Shown piece by piece: positions 8,554 to 18,461 of a DNA stretch of 64,000 bases. Both the position numbers and the translations under genes were made by a program. Each line of letters begins with the position of its first letter. Within the stretch, counting starts at the first letter, position 1. This DNA comes from Allomeiothermus silvanus DSM 9946 (GTDB lineage: Bacteria > Deinococcota > Deinococci > Deinococcales > Thermaceae): the NCBI RefSeq assembly GCF_000092125.1, contig NC_014212.1:1012001-1076000 (forward strand), read 5' to 3'. The notes beneath the pieces are model-generated. The model was not told the origin of the DNA and did no database searches. It saw only the letters and a program-made list of their open reading frames with translations.

Positions 8554-11181
8554 TTAGCGCACCACAATGTTCAGCAGCTTCCCCGGCACGTAGATCTCTT
8601 TCACCACCTGTTTGCCCTCGAGGTGGGCTTGCACGTTGGGAATCTCTCGGGCAATGCGCCGAATCTCGTCCTCGCTGGCGCCTGTGGGTACGATGACTTT
8701 GCCGCGCACCTTGCCTGAGACCTGCACTACCAGCTCAAAGGAATCGGCTAGTAGAGCCTCCGGATCCACCTCGGGCCACCTGGCCGCAAACACCGACTGG
8801 CCTTGGCCCCAATCGAACCAGTGCCAAAGCTCCTCGGCGAGGTGGGGGGCGAAGGGGGCCAACATCTGAAGGTAATAGCGGATGGCGGTGCGGTAGACAG
8901 GGGAGACGGGGTTTTCCTTGCGATAGTCGTAGAGGGTGTTGAGGAGTTCCATCAACGCCGCCACGGCGGTGTTGAAGCGGAGCGCTTCGATGTCCTCGCC
9001 GACTTTCTTGAGGGTCTGGTGGAGCTTTTGGTACAGGGCTTTGTCGGCACCGCCAAGAGCTTGGGCCTCGAAGTGATCAGAAGTTTTCCCTAACTCGGCG
9101 CGGTCCTCCGCGACCCGCCGCCAGACCCGGTTGAGGTAGCGCCAGCTTCCCTGCACGCCCTCCTCAGTCCAGATCATCTCGTTCTCGGGCGGGGCGGCGA
9201 AGAGAATGGTGATGCGGGCGATGTCGGCGCCTTGCTCCTTCACGAAGGGGCCCACCATCACCCCGTTGCCCAGCGATTTTGACATGGTGGCGGGCTTCCA
9301 GAAGTGGATGCTGCCGTCGTCGTGGGTGCGCAGCTCGGCCCCGCTCTTCTTGGCCTCTTCTACAGAGAGCGTTTCCGGGAGATCCAGCTTGGCCCGACGC
9401 TCGGAACTCAGGAAGCGAATCTGCCCGTCCTTTACCTCTACCGCCCCCACGTCGGTCCAGCCCATTACCATGCCTTGGGTGAAGAGGCCCTCGAAGGGCT
9501 CCTCGACCTTGACCATGCCCAGGTCGTGCAAGAACTTGGTGAAAAAGCGTGAGTAGAGCAGGTGCAAGATAGCATGTTCCACCCCGCCGATGTACTGGTC
9601 TACGGGCATCCAGAAGTTAGCCCGCTCGGGGTCGAAGGGCAGGTGCTCGTTGTGGGCATCGGTATAGCGCAAGAAGTACCAGGACGAGTCAAAAAACGTA
9701 TCCATGGTGTCGGTGTCGCGCCGGGCTTTACCCCCGCACTTGGGACAGGTAGTCTCGTAGAACTCGGGGTGGGCGGCCAGCGGGCTCTTGCCCTTGGGCC
9801 TTATGTCCTCCACGTCTTTGAGGGTGGGGAGCACCACCGGCAATTGCTCGTACGGCACCGGCACGATGCCACAGCTATCGCAGTGGATCATGGGGATGGG
9901 CGTGCCCCAGTAGCGCTGGCGGCTGATGAGCCAGTCGCGCAGGCGGTAATTAACCTTGCCCTCGCCAATGCCCTTTTCCTGCATCCACTCGATGATCTTC
10001 TTCTTGGCCTCCTCGACGTGGAGGCCATTGAGGAAGCCGGAGTTGATGGCCGGGCCGTCCTCGGTGTAGGCCTTGCCCTGCCAGCCGGCGGGGGGCTCTA
10101 CGGTGCGGATGATCTCCAGCCCGAACTGCTCGGCGAACTCCCAGTCGCGCTCGTCCTGCCCCGGCACCCCCATGATCGCCCCGGTGCCGTAGCCCGAGAG
10201 CACGTAGTCGGCAATCCAGATGGGGATCTCCTTGCCGCTCGCCGGGTTGATGGCGTAGGCCCCGGTGAAGACCCCGGTTTTCTCGCGATCCTCGCGCTGC
10301 CGCTCGACCTCGCTCTTCATGCGGGTGGCCGCGACGTAGGCCTCCACAGCTTCCTTCTGCTCGGGGGTGGTGATCCGGGCGACAAGCTCATGCTCAGGGG
10401 CCAGCACCATGAAGGTGGCGCCGAAGATGGTGTCGGGGCGGGTGGAGAAGACCCGGATCTTCACGTCGTGGCCCTTGACCTGGAAGTCGAACTCGGCCCC
10501 GGTGCTCTTGCCGATCCAGGCCCGCTGCATGGCCTTGACCTTCTCAGGCCAGCGGGGAAGCTTGTCCAGGTCGGCCAAGAGCCGCTCGGCGTAGTCGGTG
10601 ATCTTGAGGTACCACTGCTCGAGCTCGCGCTTTTCTACCAAGGCCCCGCTGCGCCAGCCGCGCCCGTCGATGACCTGCTCATTGGCCAGCACGCTCTGCT
10701 CGACCGGGTCCCAGTTGACGTAGCTCTTCTTGCGGTAGGCCAGCCCCCGCTCGTACATCTTGAGGAAGATCCACTGGTTCCACTTGTAGTACTCAGGGGT
10801 GCAGGTGGTGACCTCACGGCTCCAGTCGTACTGGATGCCCATCAACGCCAGCGACTCCTTCGATTGCTGGATGTTTCCGAAGGTCCAGTCGGCGGGGCTC
10901 ACGCCAAACTTCAAGGCCGCGTTCTCGGCGGGCAGGCCGAAGGCGTCCCAGCCGAAGGGGTGCAAGACCGAGTAGCCCTGCTGGGTGCGGAATCGGGCCA
11001 GTACGTCGCCCATGGTGTAGTTCTTGAGGTGGCCCATGTGCAAGTCGCCCGAGGGGTAGGGGAACATGACCAAGATGTAGGACTTTTTCTCGCTGCCTTC
11101 GGTTGCTTTGAGCAGACCGATTTCCTGCCAGTAGCGCTGCCACTTGGGCTCGAGTTCGTGGGGATTGTATTTGTCGCTCAT
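8554..11181 (-). CDS. leuS: Leucyl-tRNA synthetase
   Basis: An 875-residue class Ia synthetase that charges tRNA-Leu. The HIGH motif is HMGH at residues 48-51 within [15 protein letters not shown]; the KMSKS loop is TMSKSLGNG. The CP1 editing domain has [11 protein letters not shown] and [15 protein letters not shown]. The aspartate that recognises mischarged amino acids is kept, but the His usual in VPxHDxRD is Gln here. Two zinc-type clusters, HCDSCG and CPKCGG, are present. The ribosome-binding site TGGAGAAA precedes ATG 11181. Upstream lies a leader peptide and a terminator/antiterminator pair, predicting attenuation by leucyl-tRNA supply. Confidence 0.97.
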   Translation of the reverse strand: MSDKYNPHELEPKWQRYWQEIGLLKATEGSEKKSYILVMFPYPSGDLHMGHLKNYTMGDVLARFRTQQGYSVLHPFGWDAFGLPAENAALKFGVSPADWTFGNIQQSKESLALMGIQYDWSREVTTCTPEYYKWNQWIFLKMYERGLAYRKKSYVNWDPVEQSVLANEQVIDGRGWRSGALVEKRELEQWYLKITDYAERLLADLDKLPRWPEKVKAMQRAWIGKSTGAEFDFQVKGHDVKIRVFSTRPDTIFGATFMVLAPEHELVARITTPEQKEAVEAYVAATRMKSEVERQREDREKTGVFTGAYAINPASGKEIPIWIADYVLSGYGTGAIMGVPGQDERDWEFAEQFGLEIIRTVEPPAGWQGKAYTEDGPAINSGFLNGLHVEEAKKKIIEWMQEKGIGEGKVNYRLRDWLISRQRYWGTPIPMIHCDSCGIVPVPYEQLPVVLPTLKDVEDIRPKGKSPLAAHPEFYETTCPKCGGKARRDTDTMDTFFDSSWYFLRYTDAHNEHLPFDPERANFWMPVDQYIGGVEHAILHLLYSRFFTKFLHDLGMVKVEEPFEGLFTQGMVMGWTDVGAVEVKDGQIRFLSSERRAKLDLPETLSVEEAKKSGAELRTHDDGSIHFWKPATMSKSLGNGVMVGPFVKEQGADIARITILFAAPPENEMIWTEEGVQGSWRYLNRVWRRVAEDRAELGKTSDHFEAQALGGADKALYQKLHQTLKKVGEDIEALRFNTAVAALMELLNTLYDYRKENPVSPVYRTAIRYYLQMLAPFAPHLAEELWHWFDWGQGQSVFAARWPEVDPEALLADSFELVVQVSGKVRGKVIVPTGASEDEIRRIAREIPNVQAHLEGKQVVKEIYVPGKLLNIVVR

Positions 11182-11266
11182 GGGTTTCTCCAGACGGCTC
11201 TAGCGAGTCATTCTATGGGTTTCCAGGGGACCGGTGTAGGGGAAAGGTGAGGGAGTCTTCGGGAGT

Positions 11267-11295
11267 AAAAAAACCCCCTACGCGGGCGTAGGGGG
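11267..11295 (-). terminator. Intrinsic terminator in the leuS leader
   Basis: On the minus strand CCCCCTACG-CCCG-CGTAGGGGG forms a 9-base stem followed by seven T (positions 11273 to 11267). It is a textbook intrinsic terminator placed 86 bases before leuS. Its 5' arm overlaps the 3' arm of the upstream hairpin at 11292-11320, so the two structures exclude each other. Confidence 0.85.
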
Positions 11296-11320
11296 AGCTT
11301 CCCGAACTCGCGGGCTCCCC
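11292..11320 (-). promoter_or_regulatory. Antiterminator hairpin of the leuS attenuator
   Basis: On the minus strand GGGGAGC pairs with GCTCCCC, with an inner CCCG/CGGG stem. It begins exactly at the stop codon of the leader peptide and shares C residues 11292-11295 with the terminator. A ribosome stalled at the leucine codons would leave it free to form; a ribosome at the stop codon would cover its 5' arm. Confidence 0.7.
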
Positions 11321-11352
11321 TAGGTTAGCGCTAGGCGCTTCACAAACCTCAT
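11320..11352 (-). CDS. leuS leader peptide MRFVKRLALT
   Basis: A 10-codon frame, ATG 11352 to TAG 11320, coding MRFVKRLALT. Codons 7 and 9 are both CTA leucine, directly before the stop and the competing hairpins. TATCAT lies exactly 6 bases before the ATG, so the transcript probably begins at the leader start codon. This is the arrangement of amino-acid leader peptides such as E. coli leuL or pheST leader, here placed on leuS. Confidence 0.65.
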   Translation of the reverse strand: MRFVKRLALT

Positions 11353-11358
11353 GGGCTC

Positions 11359-11364
11359 ATGATA
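11359..11364 (-). promoter_or_regulatory. -10 box of the leuS leader transcript
   Basis: TATCAT on the minus strand, 6 bases before the leader peptide ATG at 11352. No good -35 hexamer is evident. Confidence 0.5.
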
Positions 11365-11410
11365 ACACGGTTTTGTACGTGAGGAAAAATAACCGTAGGG
11401 CACGGATCGT

Positions 11411-12181
11411 TTATGGGAACGGTTTTAAGCTATACCAAGCGATAGTTTGACCGTTCCACTCGCCCAGCATCTCCAGCCAACCGGGTTTGAAGCCTGTTGG
11501 AACCGGGACCAGTCCCGGCGGCAAGGCCGCCAAAGTTTTGCCGTCGAAGTAGGCCACGAGGCGGATTTGGTTGTTCGTCTCGGGGGATGCCCGGAGCGCT
11601 AAGAGGCGATCGTTGGGGTCGTCTTGCAGCCAGATTTCTGCGTACTGGTACGGGGCGAGGGGGCTGATAGAGTTCTGCCAGCGCAGCAGCGGGGTTACCG
11701 GCCCTCGGTAGAAGGCCCAGGCTTTGGGGCTTACGATCCGCACCTCATCGGCGCGAAAGACGTTGCCCTCCCAGCGCCCACTGGCCTCGAGCCACATCCC
11801 CGGAGCGACCAGGCGTAGCCAGGGAGAGTCGCTCAGCAAGCGGGTGGACCCGGTATAGACCTGTTTGCCGTCGTTGACGGTGACCTGAGCGTAATAGCTG
11901 CGGCGCTCTTGGTTATTGGAGCCCTGGGGATTTCCTCCGCCCCGGTTGGCGTTGTTGTCTTTATCGTTACCGCCGCTATCGTCCTTGCCGCCCTTATCCC
12001 CTTTGTCTCCTTTATCCCCCTTATCCCCCTTGCCTTTGTTATCTCCTTTATCCCCGTTCTTGTTGGTGTGGTCCTCGGCAAAGGCTACCCCCCAAGGGGC
12101 AAGCGGAACGAGCGGTCCCAGGCTGAGCCCCAACAGCAACAGGAGGGCGAGCGGGTGGCTAAGTGCGCGTCGCCCGAGCAT
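11411..12181 (-). CDS. Secreted protein with GDK-repeat linker
   Basis: A 256-residue exported protein. The start is ATG 12181 with GGAGG upstream. The signal peptide spans about residues 1-34 and ends GVAFA before EDHTNK. Residues about 38-80 are a low-complexity hydrophilic linker of repeated GDK/GDKGGK units, encoded by tandem GGGATAAAG-like 9-base words. The remaining 170 residues are beta-rich and include QVTVNDGKQVYTGSTRLL and VFRADEVRIVSPKAWAFYRGPV, loosely like DUF5666 units. It overlaps the 3' end of the disrupted kinase gene, so it was the last gene of a two-component operon. Exact function is unknown. Confidence 0.75.
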   Translation of the reverse strand: MLGRRALSHPLALLLLLGLSLGPLVPLAPWGVAFAEDHTNKNGDKGDNKGKGDKGDKGDKGDKGGKDDSGGNDKDNNANRGGGNPQGSNNQERRSYYAQVTVNDGKQVYTGSTRLLSDSPWLRLVAPGMWLEASGRWEGNVFRADEVRIVSPKAWAFYRGPVTPLLRWQNSISPLAPYQYAEIWLQDDPNDRLLALRASPETNNQIRLVAYFDGKTLAALPPGLVPVPTGFKPGWLEMLGEWNGQTIAWYSLKPFP

Positions 12182-12287
12182 GGGCTTCCTCCCGTGGAGG
12201 GTTGGCTTTGGGCAGGCTGAGGGTGACCTCGAGGCCGGGGCGGAGGTTTCTAAAGTGTACGTTCCCCGATAGCGAACGGGCAATATG
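12159..12287 (-). pseudogene. Histidine kinase 3' remnant
   Basis: In a different frame from the secreted protein gene, the minus strand reads LSGNVHFRNLRPGLEVTLSLPKA and ends at TAG 12159-12161. This matches the last strand of HATPase domains (GxVxxxNRPxGGLxVTLxLP). It runs from the ISAs1 left end, so it is the tail of the sensor kinase that should pair with the response regulator at 13538. Everything else of the kinase is absent. Confidence 0.65.
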
Positions 12288-13435
12288 GCCAGACTTGACC
12301 GATATACAGCCCTTGGGGTAGAGAAAGATCATGACTCTGCGCCAGGCGCTATCTCAGGTCCCGGACCCCCGGGCCCACAACCGGCGGTACCCCCTGTGGG
12401 GCCTTCTGGCCCTCATCCTGGTGGCCTTCCTGAGCCGCGTGGACTCCCTGCGCGGCGTGGAACGCTTTGCCCGCGCCAACCCCCACCTCTTGCCCCACCT
12501 GGGCCTGCGCAAGGCCCCAGGCCACACCGCCATCACCCTTCTCCTTCACCGCCTGGATCCTGAGAAGCTCCAGGCGGCCCTTGGCCAGGTCTTCCCCGAA
12601 GCCGACCTTGGGGAGGTCCTGGTGGTGGACGGGAAGCACCTGCGGGGAAGCGGCAAGGGGAAAAGCCCCCAGGTCAAGCTGGTGGAGGTCCTGGCCCTGC
12701 ACCTCCATACCACCCTGGCCCAGGCCCGGGCGGAAGGGAGGGAGGAGAAGGCCTTCCTGGAGCTTCTGGACCGTTTGGAGGCGAGGGAGCTGGAGGGCAA
12801 GGTGGTGGTGGGGGACGCGGGGTACCTGTACCCTGAGGTGGCGGCCCGGGTGCGGAAAAAAGGGGGGACTATCTCTTGGTCCTGAAGGGGAACCAGGAGG
12901 AGCTTTTGTCCTGGGCCCTGGAGGTGTTCAAGGGGATGGCGGGAAGGCGTCTTCCCGGGGAGACGGAGGCGACCTGGAGTGGGGTGCGGGACGGGGAGGT
13001 GTGGACCTACCGGGTTTGGGCTTCCCCCTACCTGCCGGAAGAGGTGCGGGCCTTCCCTGGGGCCAGGCAGGTGGTGCGGCTTTGGCGGGAGGTGAGGCAC
13101 AAGGGGACGGGGGAGGTGCGGCGGACGGTGAGCTACGCCCTCACCAGCCTGGGGCCGGAGGTAGCGGACGCAAAGCGGCTGGGGAGCCTGTTGCTTTCCC
13201 GATGGGAGGTGGAGAACCGATCGTTTTGGGTGCGGGACGTGTGCTTTGGGGAGGATGCCTGTCAGGTGCGGGGGGTGGGGGCGTGGGTGCTAGCGGTGCT
13301 GCGGGCCTTCCTGGTCTCCATGCTTCACCGAGAGGGGGTGAGGGAGAAGAAGGCAGCCCTAGAAATCTTCTCCTTCAACCCCCTCTCCGCCCTGCGCTTC
13401 CTGGGGCTCTATGCGGCATAGCGGTCAAGTCTGGC
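12288..13435 (+). mobile_element. ISAs1-family insertion element
   Basis: About 1.15 kb bounded by inverted repeats GCCAGACTTGACCG (12288-12301) and CGGTCAAGTCTGGC (13422-13435). It carries one ISAs1-type transposase gene. No clear target duplication is seen, suggesting that its arrival was accompanied by deletion of most of the host kinase gene. Codon use is even more GC-biased than the neighbours, closer to Thermus style. Confidence 0.85.
12331..13421 (+). pseudogene. ISAs1 transposase with one frameshift
   Basis: Frame one (12331 to about 12880) reads MTLRQALSQVPDPRAHNRRY and the motif LVVDGKHLRGS with the first catalytic Asp. It derails in the run AAAAAAGGGGGG (12857-12868), ending KKGGTISWS. 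In the -1 frame the protein continues as DYLLVLKGNQEELL to the typical ISAs1 ending RWEVENRSFWVRDVCFGEDACQVR and stops at 13419-13421. One extra base in the A6G6 run would restore a roughly 360-residue enzyme. It is either inactivated or expressed by slippage at the run. Confidence 0.8.
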
Positions 13436-13451
13436 TGCGTAGATGAAGCAT
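13436..13451 (-). pseudogene. Possible histidine kinase 5' remnant
   Basis: After the response-regulator stop, the minus strand has GGGAGAAAGGT then ATG 13451 with codons MLHLR before the IS end. Sensor kinases often start M-x-L-R-S/T-R. This is a very short remnant and rests mainly on context. Confidence 0.3.
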
Positions 13452-13537
13452 ACCTTTCTCCCATCCCGCGCCCAAGGCGTAGGTGTGTACAAGGAGAGGT
13501 GGGGTACGACGGTCGCAGGCGCTCATGGCAAGCGGGG

Positions 13538-14221
13538 TCAAAGCCCTAGCCGGTAGCCTCCGGGCATGGTCAAGATCACCTCGGGGGCGAGCTTTTCTCG
13601 CAGGCGATGCACATAGACCCGTAGGATGCGGTGACCGGAGGCAGCCTCTGGAAAGAAGCGCTCCAAAAGCTCCTCGACCGTGAACACCCGCTCCGGGTGC
13701 ATAGCGAGTAGCTCGAGCAGGGCGAACTCCTTTTCCGAGAGTTCTAGACGTTTGTAGTGCCACAGGGCTTGTCGGGCCACAAAATCCACCTGTAGAGGGC
13801 CACGCTGGAAGGTGGACTGCTTGTGGGAGGCGTTGCGGCGGAGTAGGGCCCGTACCCGCGCCAGGAACTCCGCAAGCGAGAAGGGTTTGAGCAGATAGTC
13901 GTCTCCCCCCAAGTCCAGCCCCCGCACCCGGTCCTCCACGGCGTCGCGAGCGCTGAGGAAGAGGATGCTGCCTCTATATCCCGCTCGGCGCACCGCTTGG
14001 GCGAAATCGAAACCGGCATCTACCCAGCGGGTGTCTCCGGACCAGGCCTCTCCCTGGGGAAACATGATGTCCAGCACGATGAGATCCGGCTCGAGGCTTT
14101 CGAGATGGGCATACGCCTCCTCCAGATTGCTGGCCCAAAAGGCCTGATAGCGCTCCTTTTGTAGCAGGGCCAAAAGGGGTTGAGCCAGCCCCGCCTCGTC
14201 TTCGACGATCAGGATGCGCAT
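13538..14221 (-). CDS. OmpR-family response regulator, orphaned
   Basis: A 227-residue regulator. The receiver domain has the acidic pair ED near residues 7-8, phosphoacceptor Asp51 in LIVLDIMFP, and Lys in YLLKPF. The C-terminal winged helix runs from about residue 125 and has ELSEKEFALLELLAMHPERVFT and HILRVYVHRLREKL. It should be phosphorylated by the kinase encoded next, but that gene was replaced by the ISAs1 element. It lies downstream of a DUF5666 lipoprotein gene on the same strand. Confidence 0.92.
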   Translation of the reverse strand: MRILIVEDEAGLAQPLLALLQKERYQAFWASNLEEAYAHLESLEPDLIVLDIMFPQGEAWSGDTRWVDAGFDFAQAVRRAGYRGSILFLSARDAVEDRVRGLDLGGDDYLLKPFSLAEFLARVRALLRRNASHKQSTFQRGPLQVDFVARQALWHYKRLELSEKEFALLELLAMHPERVFTVEELLERFFPEAASGHRILRVYVHRLREKLAPEVILTMPGGYRLGL

Positions 14222-14417
14222 CGGGGTTCTCCACCGTAGAAAGGACGCTGGAGATGGCTGTTGGTAACTCGCATACGCATGGGGGCGGCAATCACAAAGG
14301 GCAGGAGTTTCAGGTTGAGGGGTTGGTCCTTCCGGGGAAGCAGGGGTGCTGGCTAGATGGTGGCCCCATTCTGAAACCCCTGCCGCAAAAGTTCGCGTCG
14401 TTTCAGCCTGGGCGGCT

Positions 14418-15647
14418 TTATTTTAACTCGATCTTGCGGGCCAGCAGCGCGGTGCTACTGCTCGGAACCCCCTTGACCTCGACCCTTTGGCCGGTCCGGT
14501 CGCTGCCCCAGAACTCCTGGGCGGTGAGGTGTTTACCTTTATTTTCCTCGGCCAGGCTTTGGCCGCCCATCTTGTCCTGCTGGTACACGGTCTGATCGTT
14601 CACCGATACGGTGACCCCATTGACCGTGAACGTTTTGGCGGTGGCGTTGAAGTTGGCGATGGTCCCCTCGAGTTCGGCATTGCCGGGTTCTTCATCATCT
14701 TGCGCGGTTACTTTGACCCGAATTGCTTTGACGGTGGTGCCCGAAAGCGTCCCCTTTACCTCTACCTCGATCCCATTAGCGAGCGTGCCGATCACGGTGG
14801 CGGCGGAGTAATCCACGCTTAGCCCCTCGACCTGGAAGGTCTGGGTAGTGGGGTTGAGGTTACCGACCAGGCCCCGGAGTTCGATCCGGGTGCCGTCGGG
14901 GACATCCGGCTTCTCTTTCCCTTCGATAGCCCGCACCCGAAGGGCGGTGATGGTGGTGCCGGATTTGCTTCCCCTAAAGCGGACGACCGCGCCCTCCACC
15001 AGCGTCCCCCGCAGCGTGGCCTTGCTGTAATCTACAGTATAGGTCTGTAGCCCGTAGGTGAAAGTCTGGGCGGTCGGGTTCAGCTTGCGGATCGGAACCA
15101 TCAGCTCTACGCGGTTAGGATCATCGCTGCTTTCGCGCTCGAGCCGCGTCGCCAGGATGGCATCGTCGGGGTCTTGGGGTCGGGGAATTCCGGCTACTTT
15201 CAGGTAATCGCCCGCGGCCAGGTCGGCCAGGGTCAGGGCGGTTTCGGTTCCATCGGCGTTTTCCTGGAAGATCAGGGTCTTGTCGGTGACGAAAGCTTTG
15301 AGCCCAGCTACCACGACGAACTTCCCGGCTAGGTCCACCTGATCGGCCTGCCCTTGGGCCCGGTAGCGCACCTCGAGGTCGCGCACCTTGACCTTGCCGC
15401 CCTCCAGGGTGCCGCTTCCGGAGATCTCCATCCCGGCCTTGACCGCCGCCGCGCTGGCGTCTTCGCCGTTTAGGGTCACTTTAGCGCTGCTCAGGTCGAG
15501 CACCTGGCCGTTCAGGGTGAGCATGCTGGCGCTACCCCCTACCACCCCCGAGACGGCTAGGGCCGTGCTTTGTGTTTGTGGCGAGGTGCTGCACCCGGCC
15601 AAGGCCAGCAGCCCGCCGGCGCATAGGAATACTCCGATCTTTCGCAT
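14418..15647 (-). CDS. DUF5666 repeat lipoprotein
   Basis: A 409-residue lipoprotein: signal peptide MRKIGVFLCAGGLLALAGC with lipobox LAGC, acylated Cys19. The mature protein contains about four tandem beta-rich DUF5666 units, each with a pattern like (G)xVxNLNPTxQTFxVxGxxVDYSxAT followed by GxxVEVKGxxxGxTVxAxRV. These units are found next to two-component systems in many bacteria, and may act as envelope sensors or binding modules. The ribosome-binding site GGAGGT precedes ATG. It lies 196 bases upstream of the response regulator, probably in the same regulatory cluster. Confidence 0.8.
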   Translation of the reverse strand: MRKIGVFLCAGGLLALAGCSTSPQTQSTALAVSGVVGGSASMLTLNGQVLDLSSAKVTLNGEDASAAAVKAGMEISGSGTLEGGKVKVRDLEVRYRAQGQADQVDLAGKFVVVAGLKAFVTDKTLIFQENADGTETALTLADLAAGDYLKVAGIPRPQDPDDAILATRLERESSDDPNRVELMVPIRKLNPTAQTFTYGLQTYTVDYSKATLRGTLVEGAVVRFRGSKSGTTITALRVRAIEGKEKPDVPDGTRIELRGLVGNLNPTTQTFQVEGLSVDYSAATVIGTLANGIEVEVKGTLSGTTVKAIRVKVTAQDDEEPGNAELEGTIANFNATAKTFTVNGVTVSVNDQTVYQQDKMGGQSLAEENKGKHLTAQEFWGSDRTGQRVEVKGVPSSSTALLARKIELK

Positions 15648-15693
15648 AGGTGACCTCCGGGCCTAAGACTAGAACCCCGAGGTAAATGTGAGA

Positions 15694-16770
<1,077 letters not shown>

Positions 16771-16804
16771 TTACCAGGGGCTATACCCCCATTTGGGGGG
16801 GTGA

Positions 16805-17316
16805 GAGATTAATTGGCCGTTTACCTACGGTGCCTATTCTGAAAGCCCCGCGACACCGATTATCAAGCCCGCACCGCGCTCCTGGGGGTGACTCCCCTGG
16901 TCGAGCGGCAAAACGCTTCGTTGGTGGTGGAGAAGCTGGATTCCAGTGATACCCTGGGGGGCAACCTTGACCTGGACGGAAGCCTGCTCCCCGATGCGGC
17001 TGGGGGGAATGCGTACTTCCCCAACCACGTCTTGGCCGTGATTGCCGAGGGGGACACCTATCAGCGCGGCCAGTACGTGATGGCGCCGGTCTACTCCGGG
17101 GGCACCTTCCGCATTGTTAAAGATAACGTGCTGTTGGGTTCGGTGATCAGCAACATGTTCTGCACCACCAGCGCGGGTAACCAGGCCAGTTGTAACGCAG
17201 GCCAAAAATCCGAGGTGGTCTACATCAACACCGCCGGGAATGTGCCAGCAGCGCTACGGCCCATCCAATACCGTGGATCAGCCACGTTCAAGCTCCTCTC
17301 GTATGAGCGCCGCTAG
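16805..17316 (+). pseudogene. Remnant of a secreted or pilus-type protein
   Basis: An open frame without a good start runs from 16843 to TAG 17314-17316. It reads TDYQARTALLGVTPLVERQ, then SDTLGGNLDLDGSLLP, YFPNHVLAVIAEGDTYQRGQYVMAPVYSGG and a late part with two cysteines. In another frame just upstream (16805-16855) the phrase FTYGAYSESPAT would join smoothly, implying a frameshift. The pattern (small, beta-rich, disulfide pair near the end) is reminiscent of pilus or surface proteins of Thermaceae, but I cannot assign a family. The upstream part of the gene is missing. Confidence 0.45.
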
Positions 17317-17336
17317 ACCCGCCGCGGCGGGTCTAG
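17313..17336. terminator. Bidirectional hairpin at ispH end
   Basis: CTAGACCCGCC (17313-17323) pairs with GGCGGGTCTAG (17326-17336), a perfect 11-base stem. It lies between convergent frames; the ispH stop codon is inside it. Confidence 0.6.
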
Positions 17337-18364
17337 GGGTTGGAGCGACCGAGCAGGATTTCCTCCGGGGCCACCCGGCGCGGCTCGCGAAACTCGATAT
17401 CCTCCCACTCGCCTTGCTCGATGACCTCGAGGGCAGGGTTGTGGGAGCGGAAATACCCCACCACCTCCTGCACCAGGTCGTCCGGGGTGGAGGCCGCCGA
17501 GGTGATGCCGACACTTTTTACCCCCTCGAGCCACTCGGGTTTCAGGTCGGCCACGGTGTTGATGCGCTCGGCCCGGCCAACCAGCTGCTTGGCCAGCTCC
17601 AACAGCCGCATCCCGTTGGAAGAGGCGGTGCTGGTAAGCACCAGGAAGAGGTCTACGTGTGGGGCGATCTGCTTCACCGCGTCCTGGCGGTTTTTGGTGG
17701 CGAAGCACAGGTCGTCCCGGCTGGGCACCACCAGCTTGGGGAAGCGGGCTTTGAGGATCTCTATGGTGGCTAGGGTGTCGTCCACCGAGAGGGTGGTCTG
17801 GGTCAACACCACCACCTTCTCCGGGTCGGGGACCTCTACCCGGCGCGGGTCGGCCAGCCGAGGGTCGCGGCCTACGTGGGTATGCACCGAGACCAAGATG
17901 GTCCTTTCCGGGGCTTCGCCGCGGGTTCCCTTGATCTCCTGGTGATCAGCGGAGTCCCCGATGAGGAGGATCCAGTAGCCCTCCTTGGCGTAGCGCTTGG
18001 CCTCGCTGTGGACCTTGGTCACCAAGGGGCAGGTCGCGTCGATTTGGGATAAGCCCCGCTGGGCCGCCTCGGTGCGCAAGCGGGGGGGGATGCCGTGGGC
18101 GGAGAAGACCACCGTGTCGGCCAGCTTGGCTCCTGCCTTACGGCGCTCCTTGCGCAGGCGTTCCACCTCGGCCAGATCTTCCACGAAGTGGACACCCTGC
18201 TGCTCGAGCCGCTTTACCACCACGTCGTTATGCACGATGGCGTGGTAGACCACCAGCTCGCCCTCTTCTTTTAGCTCTTGGGCGGCTTTCTCCACCGCCT
18301 GGATGGCCATCACTACCCCGGCGCAAAAGCCGCGGGGTTTGGCCAGATACACCCGCTCGATCAC
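17333..18364 (-). CDS. ispH: 4-hydroxy-3-methylbut-2-enyl diphosphate reductase
   Basis: A 343-residue iron-sulfur enzyme, last step of the MEP isoprenoid pathway, making IPP and DMAPP. The three cluster cysteines are in [10 protein letters not shown] (residue 14), [12 protein letters not shown] and [12 protein letters not shown]. Substrate-binding histidines are in HAIVHNDVV and HTHVG, and [10 protein letters not shown] is the C-terminal substrate loop. The GTG start is supported by TAGAAT exactly 6 bases upstream (leaderless). Another MEP gene, ispF, occurs at 57.4 kb in this window. Confidence 0.95.
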   Translation of the reverse strand: MIERVYLAKPRGFCAGVVMAIQAVEKAAQELKEEGELVVYHAIVHNDVVVKRLEQQGVHFVEDLAEVERLRKERRKAGAKLADTVVFSAHGIPPRLRTEAAQRGLSQIDATCPLVTKVHSEAKRYAKEGYWILLIGDSADHQEIKGTRGEAPERTILVSVHTHVGRDPRLADPRRVEVPDPEKVVVLTQTTLSVDDTLATIEILKARFPKLVVPSRDDLCFATKNRQDAVKQIAPHVDLFLVLTSTASSNGMRLLELAKQLVGRAERINTVADLKPEWLEGVKSVGITSAASTPDDLVQEVVGYFRSHNPALEVIEQGEWEDIEFREPRRVAPEEILLGRSNP

Positions 18365-18370
18365 CCTGTC

Positions 18371-18376
18371 ATTCTA
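18371..18376 (-). promoter_or_regulatory. Leaderless -10 box of ispH
   Basis: TAGAAT on the minus strand, 6 bases (GACAGG) before GTG 18364. No Shine-Dalgarno sequence fits. Confidence 0.55.
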
Positions 18377-18461
18377 ATCGCACCGCTTTGGCGTCATAGA
18401 AAGTTTGCTCACGCAAAGTGCGGGGGCCCCAAATAGCAGAACCCATCCAGGGAATTGCTTA

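Noticed and set aside
9562-11250. Long plus-strand open frame of more than 500 codons opposite leuS
   Set aside because: It mirrors the leuS reading frame in a GC-rich gene, has no ribosome site and no protein-like motifs.
11182-11410. T-box riboswitch in the leuS leader
   Set aside because: The conserved T-box sequence AGGGTGGNACCGCG is not present; the leader peptide and competing hairpins explain the region better.
12467-13549. Long third-frame ORF inside the ISAs1 element
   Set aside because: Trp/Gly/Arg-rich frame without motifs, overlapping the transposase in another frame.
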